The notes under the pieces were generated by a model. It was not told where the DNA came from. It did no database searches and saw only the letters and a program-made list of their open reading frames with translations. From NCBI GenBank assembly GCA_964017185.1, contig OZ024874.1, positions 38,354,721-38,418,720 of the forward strand: a stretch of DNA of 64,000 nt, read 5' to 3'. Source of the DNA: Rugalucina vietnamica. Its lineage: Eukaryota > Mollusca > Bivalvia > Lucinida > Lucinidae. Of this stretch, positions 46,301-49,900 are shown one piece after another (position 1 is the stretch's first letter; every line of letters starts with the position of its first letter). Made by a program: the position numbers and the translations under genes.

Positions 46301-49203
46301 AAAACAAAGGTGCTGATCAGCTTCACGGTTACCGGGAAGCTGGTCTGTGCCTTTGTTTTCGCATATGCAAATTGTTGGTTTTCTCATGTGGCGGTTCATT
46401 TTATAGATGTGTATGAAACACCTGTAATCATTCATTAACCACAAGCCACTTTATGTTGGATTATAACAGCTTCATTAATTAGATCCAATCTTTTTTACAT
46501 GAGCTTGGGGATAAATGTGTATCTGAAAATATATATTTAAGATGAAGGTTAGATAGAAAGAATTTATTGTAAAGGATTGAAATACAGTGCTACTTTTTCA
46601 GGTAAATTTATGCTTTTTATGACTTTGTGTAAAATATTGACTTAATATTGGATAGTTTTACATCATTCATTGTTTGTTCCTCTCACCCCAGCTGAAGAGT
46701 CCTATGCAGATAATGATGGCTGTAGATGCTGACCAGAAAACAGAGTTGGAGCTGATGATCAAGGATCTCGAGGAAGAAAATAGGTAACTTTTTCATGTCA
46801 GCTAATGTGAAAACCTTGTATTTTTGTAACAATTAATGGATAAAGTTTAAATGAATTAGAAACATAGGGAGATTTGTATTTTGAGTACCTTCCAGTAATG
46901 TTTCTGGTGGTCCCCATGGCCGAGTGGTTATGATCCTTGATTCTGTTACCATTCTTAATCAGTCGTTCATCTCACCATTGTGTCCAGTGTGGGTTCAAGC
47001 CCATGTTGGGCACGTGAGACAAGCCAAGTTTTGCTTGGGTGTATGTCTGGTGTATATTTCAGGGTACTCACATTTTGGTCCCAACCTACTATTGTCACAT
47101 GTGTGGGTAATGATTAGAAAGTGACATAGAACCAAATTTAAAGAAGTAATAATGTTTCCATGGAGAAATGGAAAATTATATAACATAATTACACTCCTTA
47201 TTTTTTCTTTTGTCTAAGCTAACAGATGTGTTATTTCATGATATACCAGGTCCCGAGGTCATAAAACTATTTTCATGCTCAACTCAGCTGAGCATAAAAT
47301 TTTAACTGTTTATAAATACCAAAATAGCCCAAATATATTTAAATTGAAGGTTTAGAACTCCATAAGCTGTAATTTATCCTGCTCATAAATGTTAAATTGC
47401 CATCAATTGTTGGCATTTTAACATTTATGAGCAGGATAAATTTTAGTCTCAGTTGAGCTGAGCATGGAAAATGTTTTATAACCTTTAGGCCAGGTATGGT
47501 TGCCTGCTACACAAAGGTGTGCCGAGATTGAGTCTCAACTATTTGCTTATGCTTATCTATCACACCTAACACAGAAATCATTTGAGCTGCGATATGAAAA
47601 ACAGGTCTTCGGGGTTTCCGACCAGGTCCAACACAAACCGGCCTGTACACGCACAGAAGAAAGCTTGGTCCTTGGAATTGTGGGTATAATTATAGGAGGA
47701 ATTGTACTATCCGTGTAGTAAAAACAAAGGTGCTGATCAGCTGTGCAGTAATTGCACAGCTGATCTGCGTCTTTGGTTTTGCATAGGTTATAATCTTTTT
47801 TCTCAAGACCCAGCTCATTTGTATGTGTTTGTGTTTTAGAACATTACAAGCGGAGTATGACAGATTACGGGAACAACAGGAACATAATAACAACAAAACA
47901 GAGCTCAGTCGCAGCGGGGACGATCTCACCAATCACGATGCAGAGATGCTTGCCGAGGCAAAGTTGTTACGCCAACATAAAGGTCGGCTAGAGGCTAGAA
48001 TGAGGATATTAGAAGACCACAATCATCAGTTAGAGGCTCAGTTACAGAGGCTTAGACAACTGTTAGAGCAGGTAGACACTGGGACTGGGGTTTGTAGGTG
48101 GGGGAGGGGGTTGTGGCCGGTAGTGAAAATGAGGTGGAATACAGAAAAAAATGTCAGAATATGAATAGTCTAGCAGTTAAGCAGCTATGAACATTTCCCT
48201 TCAACAAATATGGGGAAAATGTCAAATTTGCTGCAAATTTGTTTCTTTTTAAATAACTTCATAATTCAAGTTAGCAGAACATTACACAATAGCCATTTGA
48301 CTGGTTAAGATTTCTTAATATTTCATAAGCTTATTTCCTGCTTTTTAAAAGATTGCTGCCACTACTGCAAAAATAGTAAAAATCCAATATTAAATCTTTA
48401 TAATTTCAGCCTACAGATAAGAGTATGTCCCTGTCATCATCGTTTCAAGGTTCTACCCTCGACAGTACCCCATCATCTTCCCAGAGTTCCCTGCCTGGGG
48501 GGTCCACCACGGGGAAATACAGGTTCAGTCCACAGTTAGAGAGTACTCCACAGATGAATGGTCATCATAGTGGCGGTCATGAAGGGGACAGGGAGCTCAG
48601 TGACATAGTCGGTGCTGATAATACCCTACCTCCCTACAGTGCTAGAGGTTGGTAAAATTTTCTCCAGGCTCAGACATGATTACAATATTCACCCATGGAA
48701 GGTGAAGCAGCCCTGCACTTAATGGTGTATAAAAACTGAAAATCTTTCAGCAGATAATTTGTTTATGACCAAAATGAATTTTGAATTTTGCATTGGCAAG
48801 GGAGATAACCCATGACCATGAATATTTTATTTGTCAGTGGTTTGCCACTAATTATGGCCAAGATACAAACAATAATATTAAGAACAAAAAAACTGATTTT
48901 GTCAAGTTAGTCCCTCAAAGTTCCATTGAGTCAAGTATGTTTTGATATTTATCAGAGAATTTGCATTATTGGTTTTGATGGTGACACTACCATCTGAAGT
49001 CATTGCTTAGTGCTCAATGGAAAAAAAAAAGCCTGGGAAATAAATCTAACAAAATTTTATTTCATTGAATCATTTCAGGCTCTAATAATGTTGGTGAGTT
49101 GTTTAACATGGCCGGCCAGGTTGGGAAGGCCGTGGGGACATTAGTGACTGTTATGACTGATGAAAATGGTGATATTGCTGGGGAGGATGACAAGAAATCA
49201 TAG
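10171..49203 (+). CDS. DMD: dystrophin, C-terminal 968 residues in 23 exons (5' part outside window)
   Basis: Dystrophin links cortical actin to the membrane dystroglycan complex and scaffolds syntrophins and dystrobrevin. Twenty-three exons with GT/AG borders join in one frame: 10171-10343, 12621-12780, 13332-13461, 18364-18515, 18855-18989, 19430-19560, 20004-20098, 25508-25568, 28995-29056, 29748-29822, 30371-30575, 30949-31034, 31570-31727, 33441-33607, 33870-33981, 34370-34506, 39845-39913, 41046-41090, 45539-45605, 46692-46783, 47840-48071, 48410-48647, 49079-49203. Fragment residues: spectrin-like repeats 1-325, WW about 328-358, EF-hand-like region about 360-545, ZZ finger about 583-630, coiled coils about 740-848, conserved tail 928-968. 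All splice phases agree. The upstream actin-binding domain and most spectrin repeats lie outside the window. Dystrophin is preferred over dystrobrevin because spectrin repeats and a WW domain precede the EF region; one invertebrate gene usually stands for vertebrate dystrophin, utrophin and DRP2. Confidence 0.97.
10344..12180 (+). repeat. exon-edge minisatellite, 50-bp unit (~37 copies), with splice donor
   Basis: Every unit is a copy of the last 50 nt of the preceding exon (10294-10343) with the first six positions as GTACTG, so each unit recreates AATCAG|GTACTG. About twenty intronic units keep GGTACT intact; others carry GTTCTG, GTAATG or destroyed donors. The exon's own unit begins GAGATGAACC and the intron's GTACTGAACC, which points to slippage between two CAGG sites (10291 and the junction). 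Read in frame, the first donor is followed at once by TGA. Confidence 0.95.
12181..12620. other. rest of intron before exon 2
   Basis: AT-rich sequence after the array; no repeat recognised beyond ordinary intron sequence. Confidence 0.5.
12621..12780 (+). CDS. DMD: dystrophin exon 2 (human exon 57 equivalent)
   Basis: 160 nt after the acceptor tgtttttcag; phase 2 in, phase 0 out; donor ATCAG|gtaata. It encodes [20 protein letters not shown]..., continuing the spectrin-like repeat with its conserved EQW tryptophan. Human exon 57 is 157 nt with DQWKRLHLSLQEL at the same place. Confidence 0.92.
12950..13210 (-). mobile_element. fragment related to family-A Helentron-like repeats
   Basis: ccattttcaaagatccagtcttctgaaacc, then ggctgccatgcccgtatatgg and gtaaaaaat match the core of the elements at 4592 and 20559 (in pieces), flanked by MITE-like caatactttactctctgtg. 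Degraded; no ends seen. Confidence 0.45.
13332..13461 (+). CDS. DMD: dystrophin exon 3 (human exon 58 equivalent)
   Basis: 130 nt; acceptor taaccttgtag, donor CCAAG|gtaata; phase 0 in, phase 1 out. It encodes [20 protein letters not shown]... and an acidic, serine-rich linker ([12 protein letters not shown]). Human DMD has the matching FKRELKTKEPVIMSTLE. The acceptor has a weaker pyrimidine tract than its neighbours. Confidence 0.9.
13593..13777 (-). mobile_element. M1 MITE copy 3, left part, split by a Helentron-like insertion
   Basis: GAGCCGCCTGGTTATAAAAC through gcgaagctgatctgcgtctttgttttt. The right 39 bp of the same copy resume at 16081 (tgcatatgcagattgttgg) after the 13778-16080 insertion. 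Confidence 0.85.
13778..16080 (+). mobile_element. Helentron-like element, family B, with two tandem arrays
   Basis: Starts AGCTCGACTGC after five T's and ends with GCAGTCGAGC, the hairpin GCTGTCCTGCGACAGC and TCTTATT. The 5' part has a gttcccgttcccgtgcgcg stretch. Core array 1 (about 13890-14560) has roughly 180-bp units with gggtccatgccagggggtgg; core array 2 (about 14650-15950) has 128-bp units, each with a palindrome such as AGGTCACTGTGACCT. Insertion within an M1 MITE defines both ends. Confidence 0.85.
16081..16119 (-). mobile_element. M1 MITE copy 3, right end
   Basis: The right terminus (tttctcatgaggcggctca) of the copy whose left part ends at 13777. Confidence 0.85.
16120..16684. 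other. intronic sequence without recognised features
   Basis: AT-rich; no exon or repeat recognised. Confidence 0.45.
16685..16917 (+). mobile_element. M1 MITE copy 4
   Basis: Full length. GAGCCGCGTCATGAGAAAAC end, GATCAGCTTTGC palindrome, cttctgtgcttgtacagctc arm, inverted right end. Confidence 0.9.
16973..17110 (+). mobile_element. tRNA-derived SINE fragment
   Basis: Box-A-like tggcagtatagtggtaaag and box-B-like gggtttgatacc with tRNA spacing, then gagcaagacactttaagc, a segment seen in many animal SINEs. Confidence 0.5.
17124..18258. mobile_element. ~1.1-kb TIR element, TA target sites (Tc1/mariner-like ends)
   Basis: Left CAGTAAAACTTGCGCTAACG and right CAAGTTCTACTG form an inverted pair (12 of 13 matches), with TA on both outer sides (17122-17123, 18259-18260). 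gaccacc/ggtcttttaat blocks just inside are also inverted. No transposase frame was seen, so probably non-autonomous. Confidence 0.65.
18364..18515 (+). CDS. DMD: dystrophin exon 4 (5' part of human exon 59)
   Basis: 152 nt; acceptor ttatcttttctag, donor TTAGAA|gtatgt; phase 1 in, phase 0 out. It encodes an acidic start ([14 protein letters not shown]) and then [20 protein letters not shown], the helix with the conserved W..L..GS.EWQ pattern of the penultimate spectrin repeat. Together with the next exon (287 nt) it covers the single 269-nt human exon 59. Confidence 0.92.
18855..18989 (+). CDS. DMD: dystrophin exon 5 (3' part of human exon 59)
   Basis: 135 nt, phase 0 at both ends; acceptor catatttccag, donor ACGAAG|gtaaag. 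It encodes [15 protein letters not shown]... and [19 protein letters not shown]; the WQPVGDLLID block is nearly invariant in dystrophins. Confidence 0.95.
19430..19560 (+). CDS. DMD: dystrophin exon 6 (last spectrin-like repeat, first part)
   Basis: 131 nt; acceptor tgtgttccag, donor ACAAG|gtacat; phase 0 in, phase 2 out. It encodes [20 protein letters not shown]..., matching the human segment with IAPLKENVSHVNDLA. Exons 6 and 7 total 226 nt, equal to human exons 60 plus 61 (147 plus 79), so this border has moved but the outer borders have not. Confidence 0.93.
20004..20098 (+). CDS. DMD: dystrophin exon 7 (human exon 61 region)
   Basis: 95 nt; acceptor tttcattgcag, donor CTCAG|gtaagc; phase 2 in, phase 1 out. 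It encodes [20 protein letters not shown] and then [10 protein letters not shown], the invariant end of the last spectrin repeat (human FGPASQHFLS). The final ~40 nt, with the donor, are imperfectly duplicated just inside the intron (20099-20141). Confidence 0.95.
20099..20141 (+). repeat. single extra copy of exon-7 edge and donor
   Basis: AAGCTTTCGGTCCTAACTCA... CTCTCCG|GTGAGA repeats the end of the exon (AGAGCTTTCGGTCCTAACTC... CTCTCAG|GTAAGC) with small changes, giving a second donor 41 nt downstream. Use of it would bring in TAA in frame. Confidence 0.85.
20559..22569 (+). mobile_element. Helentron-like element, family A, with an internal insertion
   Basis: Starts AGCTCACCTGAGCC and ends with CTCAGGTGAGC (22533-22543), then ggaccattggtc and ttgtgg. 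The 3' subterminal repeat is an inverted copy of the 5' start. The core has three or four units of about 457 bp, interrupted at 21208-21720 by unrelated DNA. Each unit has tgaccttgacct. Confidence 0.8.
21200..21728. mobile_element. ~510-bp insertion inside the family-A element
   Basis: Flanked by direct repeats AAGTATAA (21200-21207 and 21721-21728). The interior has two diverged ~130-bp copies of cattcatacctgac...gttcatttcattc. Element type unknown; the 8-bp repeats would suit hAT-type insertion but no typical TIR is visible. Confidence 0.45.
22570..23235. other. intronic sequence without recognised features
   Basis: AT-rich; nothing recognised. Confidence 0.45.
23236..23425 (-). mobile_element. 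M1 MITE copy, heavily degraded
   Basis: Retains gtcgaacactggtctttaca, gtgaaaacaaaggcac and the right end tctcatgatgtggctca; the palindrome is gone. Confidence 0.55.
23793..23961. mobile_element. ~170-bp short TIR element
   Basis: Left tcagaggtggatccaggat and right taaatccaccactga are inverted repeats of the widespread cagtggtggatcc type. G-rich and C-rich arms. Confidence 0.55.
23962..24812. other. intronic sequence without recognised features
   Basis: AT-rich; nothing recognised. Confidence 0.45.
24813..25034 (-). mobile_element. M1 MITE copy 5
   Basis: GAGCCGTGACGCGAGAAAAC to ctcacgacatggctca, with a shortened palindrome. Confidence 0.85.
25508..25568 (+). CDS. DMD: dystrophin exon 8 (WW domain, first part)
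   Basis: 61 nt, the same as human exon 62; acceptor tattttcag, donor GTCAA|gtaagt; phase 1 in, phase 2 out. It encodes [18 protein letters not shown] with the first WW tryptophan and the YY pair. The WW domain works with the EF-hand region to bind the PPxY motif of beta-dystroglycan. Confidence 0.97.
25643..25930 (+). mobile_element. tRNA-derived SINE split by a ~205-bp foldback insertion
   Basis: Box-A-like tggtgtagtggttaagccat is followed after an interruption by box-B-like gggtttgatccc. The interruption starts ggcatgagattcttca and ends tgaagagctcaatctcatgc, an inverted pair, so a small palindromic element seems to have landed in the SINE. Confidence 0.45.
26009..26032 (+). repeat. poly-C run (24 nt)
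   Basis: Uninterrupted C homopolymer; length may be unreliable. Confidence 0.8.
26317..27253 (+). mobile_element. Helentron-like element, family B
   Basis: Starts AGCTCGCCTGTACGAAAG, a hairpin (ctgtacgaaagtacag), then gtcggcgttagcgtc. The core has four units of about 170-190 bp with ggtgaccttgaggtcaaggt. It ends with CAGGCGAGCT, the hairpin GCTGTCCTGCGACAGC and TCTTATT. The 3' end matches the element at 13778. Confidence 0.85.
27254..28640. other. CpG-richer intronic block, possibly the body of a larger element
   Basis: Sequence such as acgcgtgggcggagcttc and gtggcggcgcgacatc differs from the AT-rich surroundings. An 80-codon frame at 28279-28521 has no recognised motif. See the 26174-28812 observation. 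Confidence 0.3.
28676..28785 (+). repeat. ~46-bp tandem repeat, 2.5 copies
   Basis: Repeats of aatctccctatttgagaccc alternating with aatctccctatttcaaaaca. Lies just inside the right end of the possible 26174-28812 element. Confidence 0.7.
28995..29056 (+). CDS. DMD: dystrophin exon 9 (WW domain, second part)
   Basis: 62 nt, the same as human exon 63; acceptor tgttttcttgcag, donor CCCTCA|gtaagt; phase 2 in, phase 1 out. It encodes [20 protein letters not shown] with the second WW tryptophan followed by DHP. Confidence 0.97.
29300..29635. mobile_element. ~336-bp MITE with 23-bp perfect terminal inverted repeats
   Basis: Left taccgtattcgttctaatta(gcg) and right (cgc)taattagaacgaatacggta are exact inverted copies. 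Ends begin with TA. It fills half of the 691-nt intron between the WW and EF exons. Confidence 0.85.
29748..29822 (+). CDS. DMD: dystrophin exon 10 (start of EF-hand-like region)
   Basis: 75 nt, the same as human exon 64; acceptor tcttctcttccag, donor TGTGCT|gtacgt; phase 1 at both ends. It encodes [20 protein letters not shown], close to human [20 protein letters not shown]. Confidence 0.97.
29901..30136 (-). mobile_element. M1 MITE copy 6
   Basis: GAGCTGCGATGCCAGAAAAC to ctcatgatgatgctca with the full GATCAGCTGTGCAG palindrome. Confidence 0.88.
30371..30575 (+). CDS. DMD: dystrophin exon 11 (EF-hand-like region)
   Basis: 205 nt (human exon 65 is 202); acceptor ctttcttccag, donor GATGT|gtaagt; phase 1 in, phase 2 out. 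It encodes ...[15 protein letters not shown]... and [18 protein letters not shown], the dystroglycan-binding EF-hand-like helices. Confidence 0.97.
30949..31034 (+). CDS. DMD: dystrophin exon 12 (EF-hand-like region)
   Basis: 86 nt, the same as human exon 66; acceptor cttatttcag, donor TAAAT|gtgagt; phase 2 in, phase 1 out. It encodes [19 protein letters not shown], matching human GRTGRIRVLSFKTGIISLC. Confidence 0.97.
31323..31553 (+). mobile_element. M1 MITE copy 7, abutting an acceptor
   Basis: GAGCTGCCTCATAAAACCAA to ttttctaatgagatggctta. Its right end is 16 nt from the exon at 31570. Confidence 0.88.
31570..31727 (+). CDS. DMD: dystrophin exon 13 (second EF-hand-like unit)
   Basis: 158 nt, the same as human exon 67; acceptor actatttcag, donor GAGAAG|gtaact; phase 1 in, phase 0 out. 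It encodes [20 protein letters not shown] and [14 protein letters not shown], almost identical to human. A MITE ends about 16 nt before the exon, so its terminus sits in the branch-point region. Confidence 0.97.
31795..32987 (+). mobile_element. Helentron-like element, family C
   Basis: Starts ATGCCCCCAACTTTGAAAAA (hairpin aactttgaaaaagtt) and ends with AGTTGGGGGCA (32950-32960), a TGTGTTT..AAACACA hairpin and CTAG (32984-32987) before a T-run. The core has about three units of 318 bp with gaatgttagggttttgaaat. A tgtgtgtgtgtg stretch lies near the 5' end. Confidence 0.8.
33213..33410 (+). mobile_element. M1 MITE copy 8, abutting an acceptor
   Basis: GAGCCCCGTCATGACAATAT to atctcacattgcggctta, with a shortened palindrome. 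It ends 30 nt before the exon at 33441. Confidence 0.85.
33441..33607 (+). CDS. DMD: dystrophin exon 14 (end of EF region, start of ZZ finger)
   Basis: 167 nt, the same as human exon 68; acceptor ttctgttacag, donor TTTAG|gtaagt; phase 0 in, phase 2 out. It encodes [38 protein letters not shown] and PIVGF. CNIC is the first zinc-binding pair of the ZZ domain. A MITE ends about 30 nt upstream. Confidence 0.97.
33870..33981 (+). CDS. DMD: dystrophin exon 15 (ZZ zinc finger)
   Basis: 112 nt, the same as human exon 69; acceptor ctttgtttcag, donor TCTACC|gtaagt; phase 2 in, phase 0 out. It encodes [20 protein letters not shown] and then [15 protein letters not shown]. Both Cys pairs (CLRC and CQNC) and the terminal His residues of a canonical ZZ domain are present; human dystrophin has SLKH in place of CLRC. 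Confidence 0.97.
34145..34290 (+). mobile_element. possible SINE fragment
   Basis: Box-B-like gggtttgattcc near 34180 in a tRNA-like context; no clear box A. Confidence 0.35.
34370..34506 (+). CDS. DMD: dystrophin exon 16 (human exon 70 equivalent)
   Basis: 137 nt, the same as human exon 70; acceptor ttcactttcag, donor GGAAAG|gtaggt; phase 0 in, phase 2 out. It encodes [20 protein letters not shown]... and [15 protein letters not shown]. Its last 46 nt plus the next 29 intron nt form the 75-bp unit repeated 28 more times downstream. Reading past the donor gives TAG at once, so the first donor must be used for the full protein. Confidence 0.97.
34461..36566 (+). repeat. exon-edge minisatellite, 75-bp unit, 29 donor copies
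   Basis: The unit is the last 46 nt of exon 16 (34461-34506) plus 29 intron nt (gtaggtaactctattgtgaa...). GGAAAG|GTAGGT recurs with donors at 34507, 34582, 34657, 34732, 34807, 34882, 34957, 35014, 35089 and then every 75 bp to 35989, then 36050, 36125, 36186, 36261, 36336, 36411, 36486 and 36561. One unit is 57 bp and two are 61 bp by internal deletion. Copy 16 (35614) reads GTAAGT. Middle units carry gttatctccc as in the exon; outer ones carry gttgtctccc, so subfamilies are visible. Because 75 is a multiple of three, long open frames appear on both strands, but they have no independent coding support. Confidence 0.97.
36646..36879 (-). mobile_element. M1 MITE copy 9
   Basis: GAGCCGCCACATGAGAAAAC to tttcttatgacacggctca, just past the 75-bp array. 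Confidence 0.9.
36906..37097 (+). repeat. G-rich minisatellite, ~17-bp unit
   Basis: About 11 copies of GGGGGCATGGAGTGGGA. The G-rich strand is the sense strand of the dystrophin transcript, with many runs of three to six G's, so G-quadruplex formation in the nascent RNA is possible. Confidence 0.9.
37100..38003. other. intronic sequence without recognised features
   Basis: AT-rich; no exon-71-like segment or repeat recognised. Confidence 0.45.
38004..38239 (-). mobile_element. M1 MITE copy 10
   Basis: gaaccttcgcatgatgagaa to tttctggtgcagcggctca with the full palindrome. Confidence 0.88.
38590..38811. mobile_element. ~222-bp TIR element, TACTGTAA ends
   Basis: Left tactgtaagtctggaagttt and right aacatttccaaatttacagta are imperfect inverted repeats; tcacgaa/ttcgtg-type segments inside are also inverted. 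Confidence 0.6.
38981..39142 (-). mobile_element. M1 MITE copy 11, palindrome deleted
   Basis: GAGCCGCAATGTGAGAAAAC to ttctcgtggcacggctcg, 162 bp. It runs from tgtagc straight into gcataggcaaaaatcc. Confidence 0.85.
39482..39717 (-). mobile_element. M1 MITE copy 12
   Basis: gaattacaatgcgagaaaac to attctcatgacgtggctta with the full palindrome; it ends 127 nt before the exon at 39845. Confidence 0.88.
39845..39913 (+). CDS. DMD: dystrophin exon 17 (human exon 72 equivalent)
   Basis: 69 nt (human exon 72 is 66); acceptor gttgtattttcag, donor AACAG|gtaagg; phase 2 at both ends. It encodes [20 protein letters not shown] and YANR, matching human PASSPQLSHDDTHSRIEHYA. It joins exon 16 directly in frame. 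I found no equivalent of the alternatively spliced 39-nt human exon 71 in the 5.3-kb intron. Confidence 0.93.
40397..40640 (-). mobile_element. dispersed repeat with palindromic core, copy 1
   Basis: ttaagcctggcttctctttt, gcaaacagaataaccccagat and ggggctattctgtctgc form an inverted core. An inverted-orientation copy lies at about 54170-54370. Confidence 0.6.
41046..41090 (+). CDS. DMD: dystrophin exon 18 (human exon 73 equivalent)
   Basis: 45 nt; acceptor ctatatttgcag, donor GAATC|gtaagt; phase 2 at both ends. It encodes [15 protein letters not shown], following the human LAEMENSNGS pattern. Length is a multiple of three and phases match, so it could be skipped without a frameshift. Confidence 0.88.
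41124..41342 (+). mobile_element. M1 MITE copy 13, right end lost
   Basis: GAGCCGCGTCATGAGAAAAC and the full palindrome, but it stops at gaagaccggctaa without the right terminus; the next sequence joins a truncated family-A2 element. It begins 33 nt after the donor at 41091. Confidence 0.85.
41346..42123 (+). mobile_element. Helentron-like element, family A2, 5'-truncated
   Basis: Tandem units of about 167 bp (cttcttctctgaaaccac... cctggggtcaaatttggcca), ending ctctcaggtgagctacagg, accaatggtcct and CTAG (42120-42123). Confidence 0.8.
42124..44782 (+). mobile_element. Helentron-like element, family A2, full length, ~15 tandem units
   Basis: Starts ttAGCTCACCTGAGCC with a hairpin (ggctcacaggtgagc) and a gtccgtcgtc run; the core has units of about 167 bp that alternate between two subtypes (ggcccacagc...atatttgg and ...atattttg). 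It ends CTCAGGTGAGCTA, the palindrome AGGACCAATGGTCCT and CTAG (44779-44782), then TT. It abuts the previous element's CTAG directly. Confidence 0.88.
44783..45538. other. intronic sequence without recognised features
   Basis: AT-rich to the acceptor at 45538; nothing recognised. Confidence 0.45.
45539..45605 (+). CDS. DMD: dystrophin exon 19 (5' part of human exon 74)
   Basis: 67 nt; acceptor ttgtattccag, donor CATGCT|gtaagt; phase 2 in, phase 0 out. It encodes [20 protein letters not shown] (human DDEHLLIQHYCQSLNQDS), the start of the syntrophin-binding region. Exons 19 and 20 total 159 nt, the length of human exon 74. Confidence 0.95.
45648..45841 (+). mobile_element. M1 MITE copy 14
   Basis: cagccgcatcgtgagaaaac to gttttctcatgtcgaggctca, with a shortened palindrome. 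It begins 42 nt after the donor at 45606. Confidence 0.85.
45930..46110 (+). mobile_element. tRNA-derived SINE
   Basis: gcatggtggcctatttgttg, cattggactctaaatcgag and a tail acaatacaaacaagcaaagc are tRNA-like SINE features; box B is weak. Confidence 0.45.
46164..46398 (-). mobile_element. M1 MITE copy 15
   Basis: gaacgtccttatgagaaaac to tttctcatgtggcggttca. Confidence 0.85.
46692..46783 (+). CDS. DMD: dystrophin exon 20 (3' part of human exon 74)
   Basis: 92 nt; acceptor cctctcaccccag, donor AATAG|gtaact; phase 0 in, phase 2 out. It encodes [20 protein letters not shown] and IKDLEEENR, the start of the first C-terminal coiled coil (human [17 protein letters not shown]). Confidence 0.95.
46913..47130 (+). 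mobile_element. tRNA-derived SINE
   Basis: Box A tggccgagtggttatgatc and box B gggttcaagccc (46991-47002) at tRNA spacing, followed by an unrelated tail. Class II tRNA (Leu/Ser)-like head. Confidence 0.65.
47584..47817 (-). mobile_element. M1 MITE copy 16, abutting an acceptor
   Basis: GAGCTGCGATATGAAAAACA to ttctcaagacccagctca; its right end is 22 nt before the exon at 47840. Confidence 0.88.
47840..48071 (+). CDS. DMD: dystrophin exon 21 (coiled coils; human exon 75 equivalent)
   Basis: 232 nt (human 245); acceptor tttgtgttttag, donor GAGCAG|gtagac, a non-consensus end; phase 2 in, phase 0 out. It encodes [15 protein letters not shown]... and [20 protein letters not shown] plus [20 protein letters not shown], the leucine-heptad coiled coil that pairs with dystrobrevin. 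A MITE ends 22 nt before the exon. Confidence 0.97.
48410..48647 (+). CDS. DMD: dystrophin exon 22 (Ser/Pro-rich linker)
   Basis: 238 nt; acceptor tataatttcag; phase 0 in, phase 1 out. It encodes a low-complexity linker ([20 protein letters not shown]..., ...[10 protein letters not shown]). Two donors compete: AGAG|gttggt at 48648 keeps the frame into the next exon, while GGTTG|gtaaaa at 48652 is closer to consensus but shifts the frame to Trp-Leu-stop. I chose the first because it joins a conserved C-terminal motif; intron retention would give ...ARGW-stop. Confidence 0.85.
49079..49203 (+). CDS. DMD: dystrophin exon 23, C-terminal tail and stop
   Basis: 125 nt including TAG at 49201-49203; acceptor gaatcatttcag; phase 1 in. 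It encodes [20 protein letters not shown] and [20 protein letters not shown]. The LFxMAgxvGkAvxxLVtVMT motif resembles the tail of invertebrate dystrophins and DRP2 rather than the human muscle dystrophin end (recalled, not searched). Confidence 0.88.
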
Positions 49204-49900
49204 TACTGACAGACCGGAGTGATTGAGTCTCGCTACAAGAAAAACAGTTTCTGTTACCTGATTGTCCTCCGAGCTTCAGTCTAGAGAAACTAGTAGTACT
49301 ATACTATTGAAGCAGTTGGGATAAATGTGCTGCTGATCAGCACTTGTATTGTTTATATATGAGCCTCAACGCTAGAAAACGGGTCTTCGGGCTTTTCGAC
49401 CAGGTGCGACACAAATCAGCCTGTACAGTCACAGAAGCAGGCTAGATGCTAGAAATTTTGGCTATAAGTAGAAGAGGAATTGTACTTTCCAAGTAGCGAA
49501 AACAAGGGCACTGATCAGCTGTGCAGCTACTGCACAGCTGATCTGCCGCTTTGTTTTTCGCATATGCAAAAATTTGGTTTTCTCACGATGCGGCTCATAT
49601 CTAGATATGGTTTTCTTGTGATGGGACACAGTTACTTTGAAGAACTTTTTCTAACCCTAGAAAAGGGTGATTAAAGGCTTGTACATGCCCATACAAGCAG
49701 AAGTGGGTACATGTGTCATCTTGAATTGCGACACAAATAAAACTAAGTGAAACTGTAAAGTGGTATTTTGACACAATCCATAAAATTAATTCTCAAGAAT
49801 AAGATAAAATGGATGTACCAAAAACGTGTTTCATTCAGGTTTGCTAATTTTCACAATGTGGAAGCATAATAAAATTCTTCGCAAAGAGCTTTAATGTTGT
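49204..49900 (+). other. dystrophin 3' UTR (extent uncertain)
   Basis: Sequence after the stop. AATAAA hexamers occur at 49736-49741 and 49868-49873, either of which could end the transcript. A MITE with a strong internal palindrome (49361-49597) would lie inside the 3' UTR and give the mRNA a large hairpin. The true polyadenylation site cannot be fixed from sequence. Confidence 0.35.
49361..49597 (-). mobile_element. M1 MITE copy 17, in the probable dystrophin 3' UTR
   Basis: GAGCCTCAACGCTAGAAAAC to tttctcacgatgcggctca, full palindrome. Confidence 0.88.

Noticed and set aside
46913..47010. Functional tRNA gene
   Set aside because: Boxes A and B are present but the stems do not close cleanly and a SINE tail follows.
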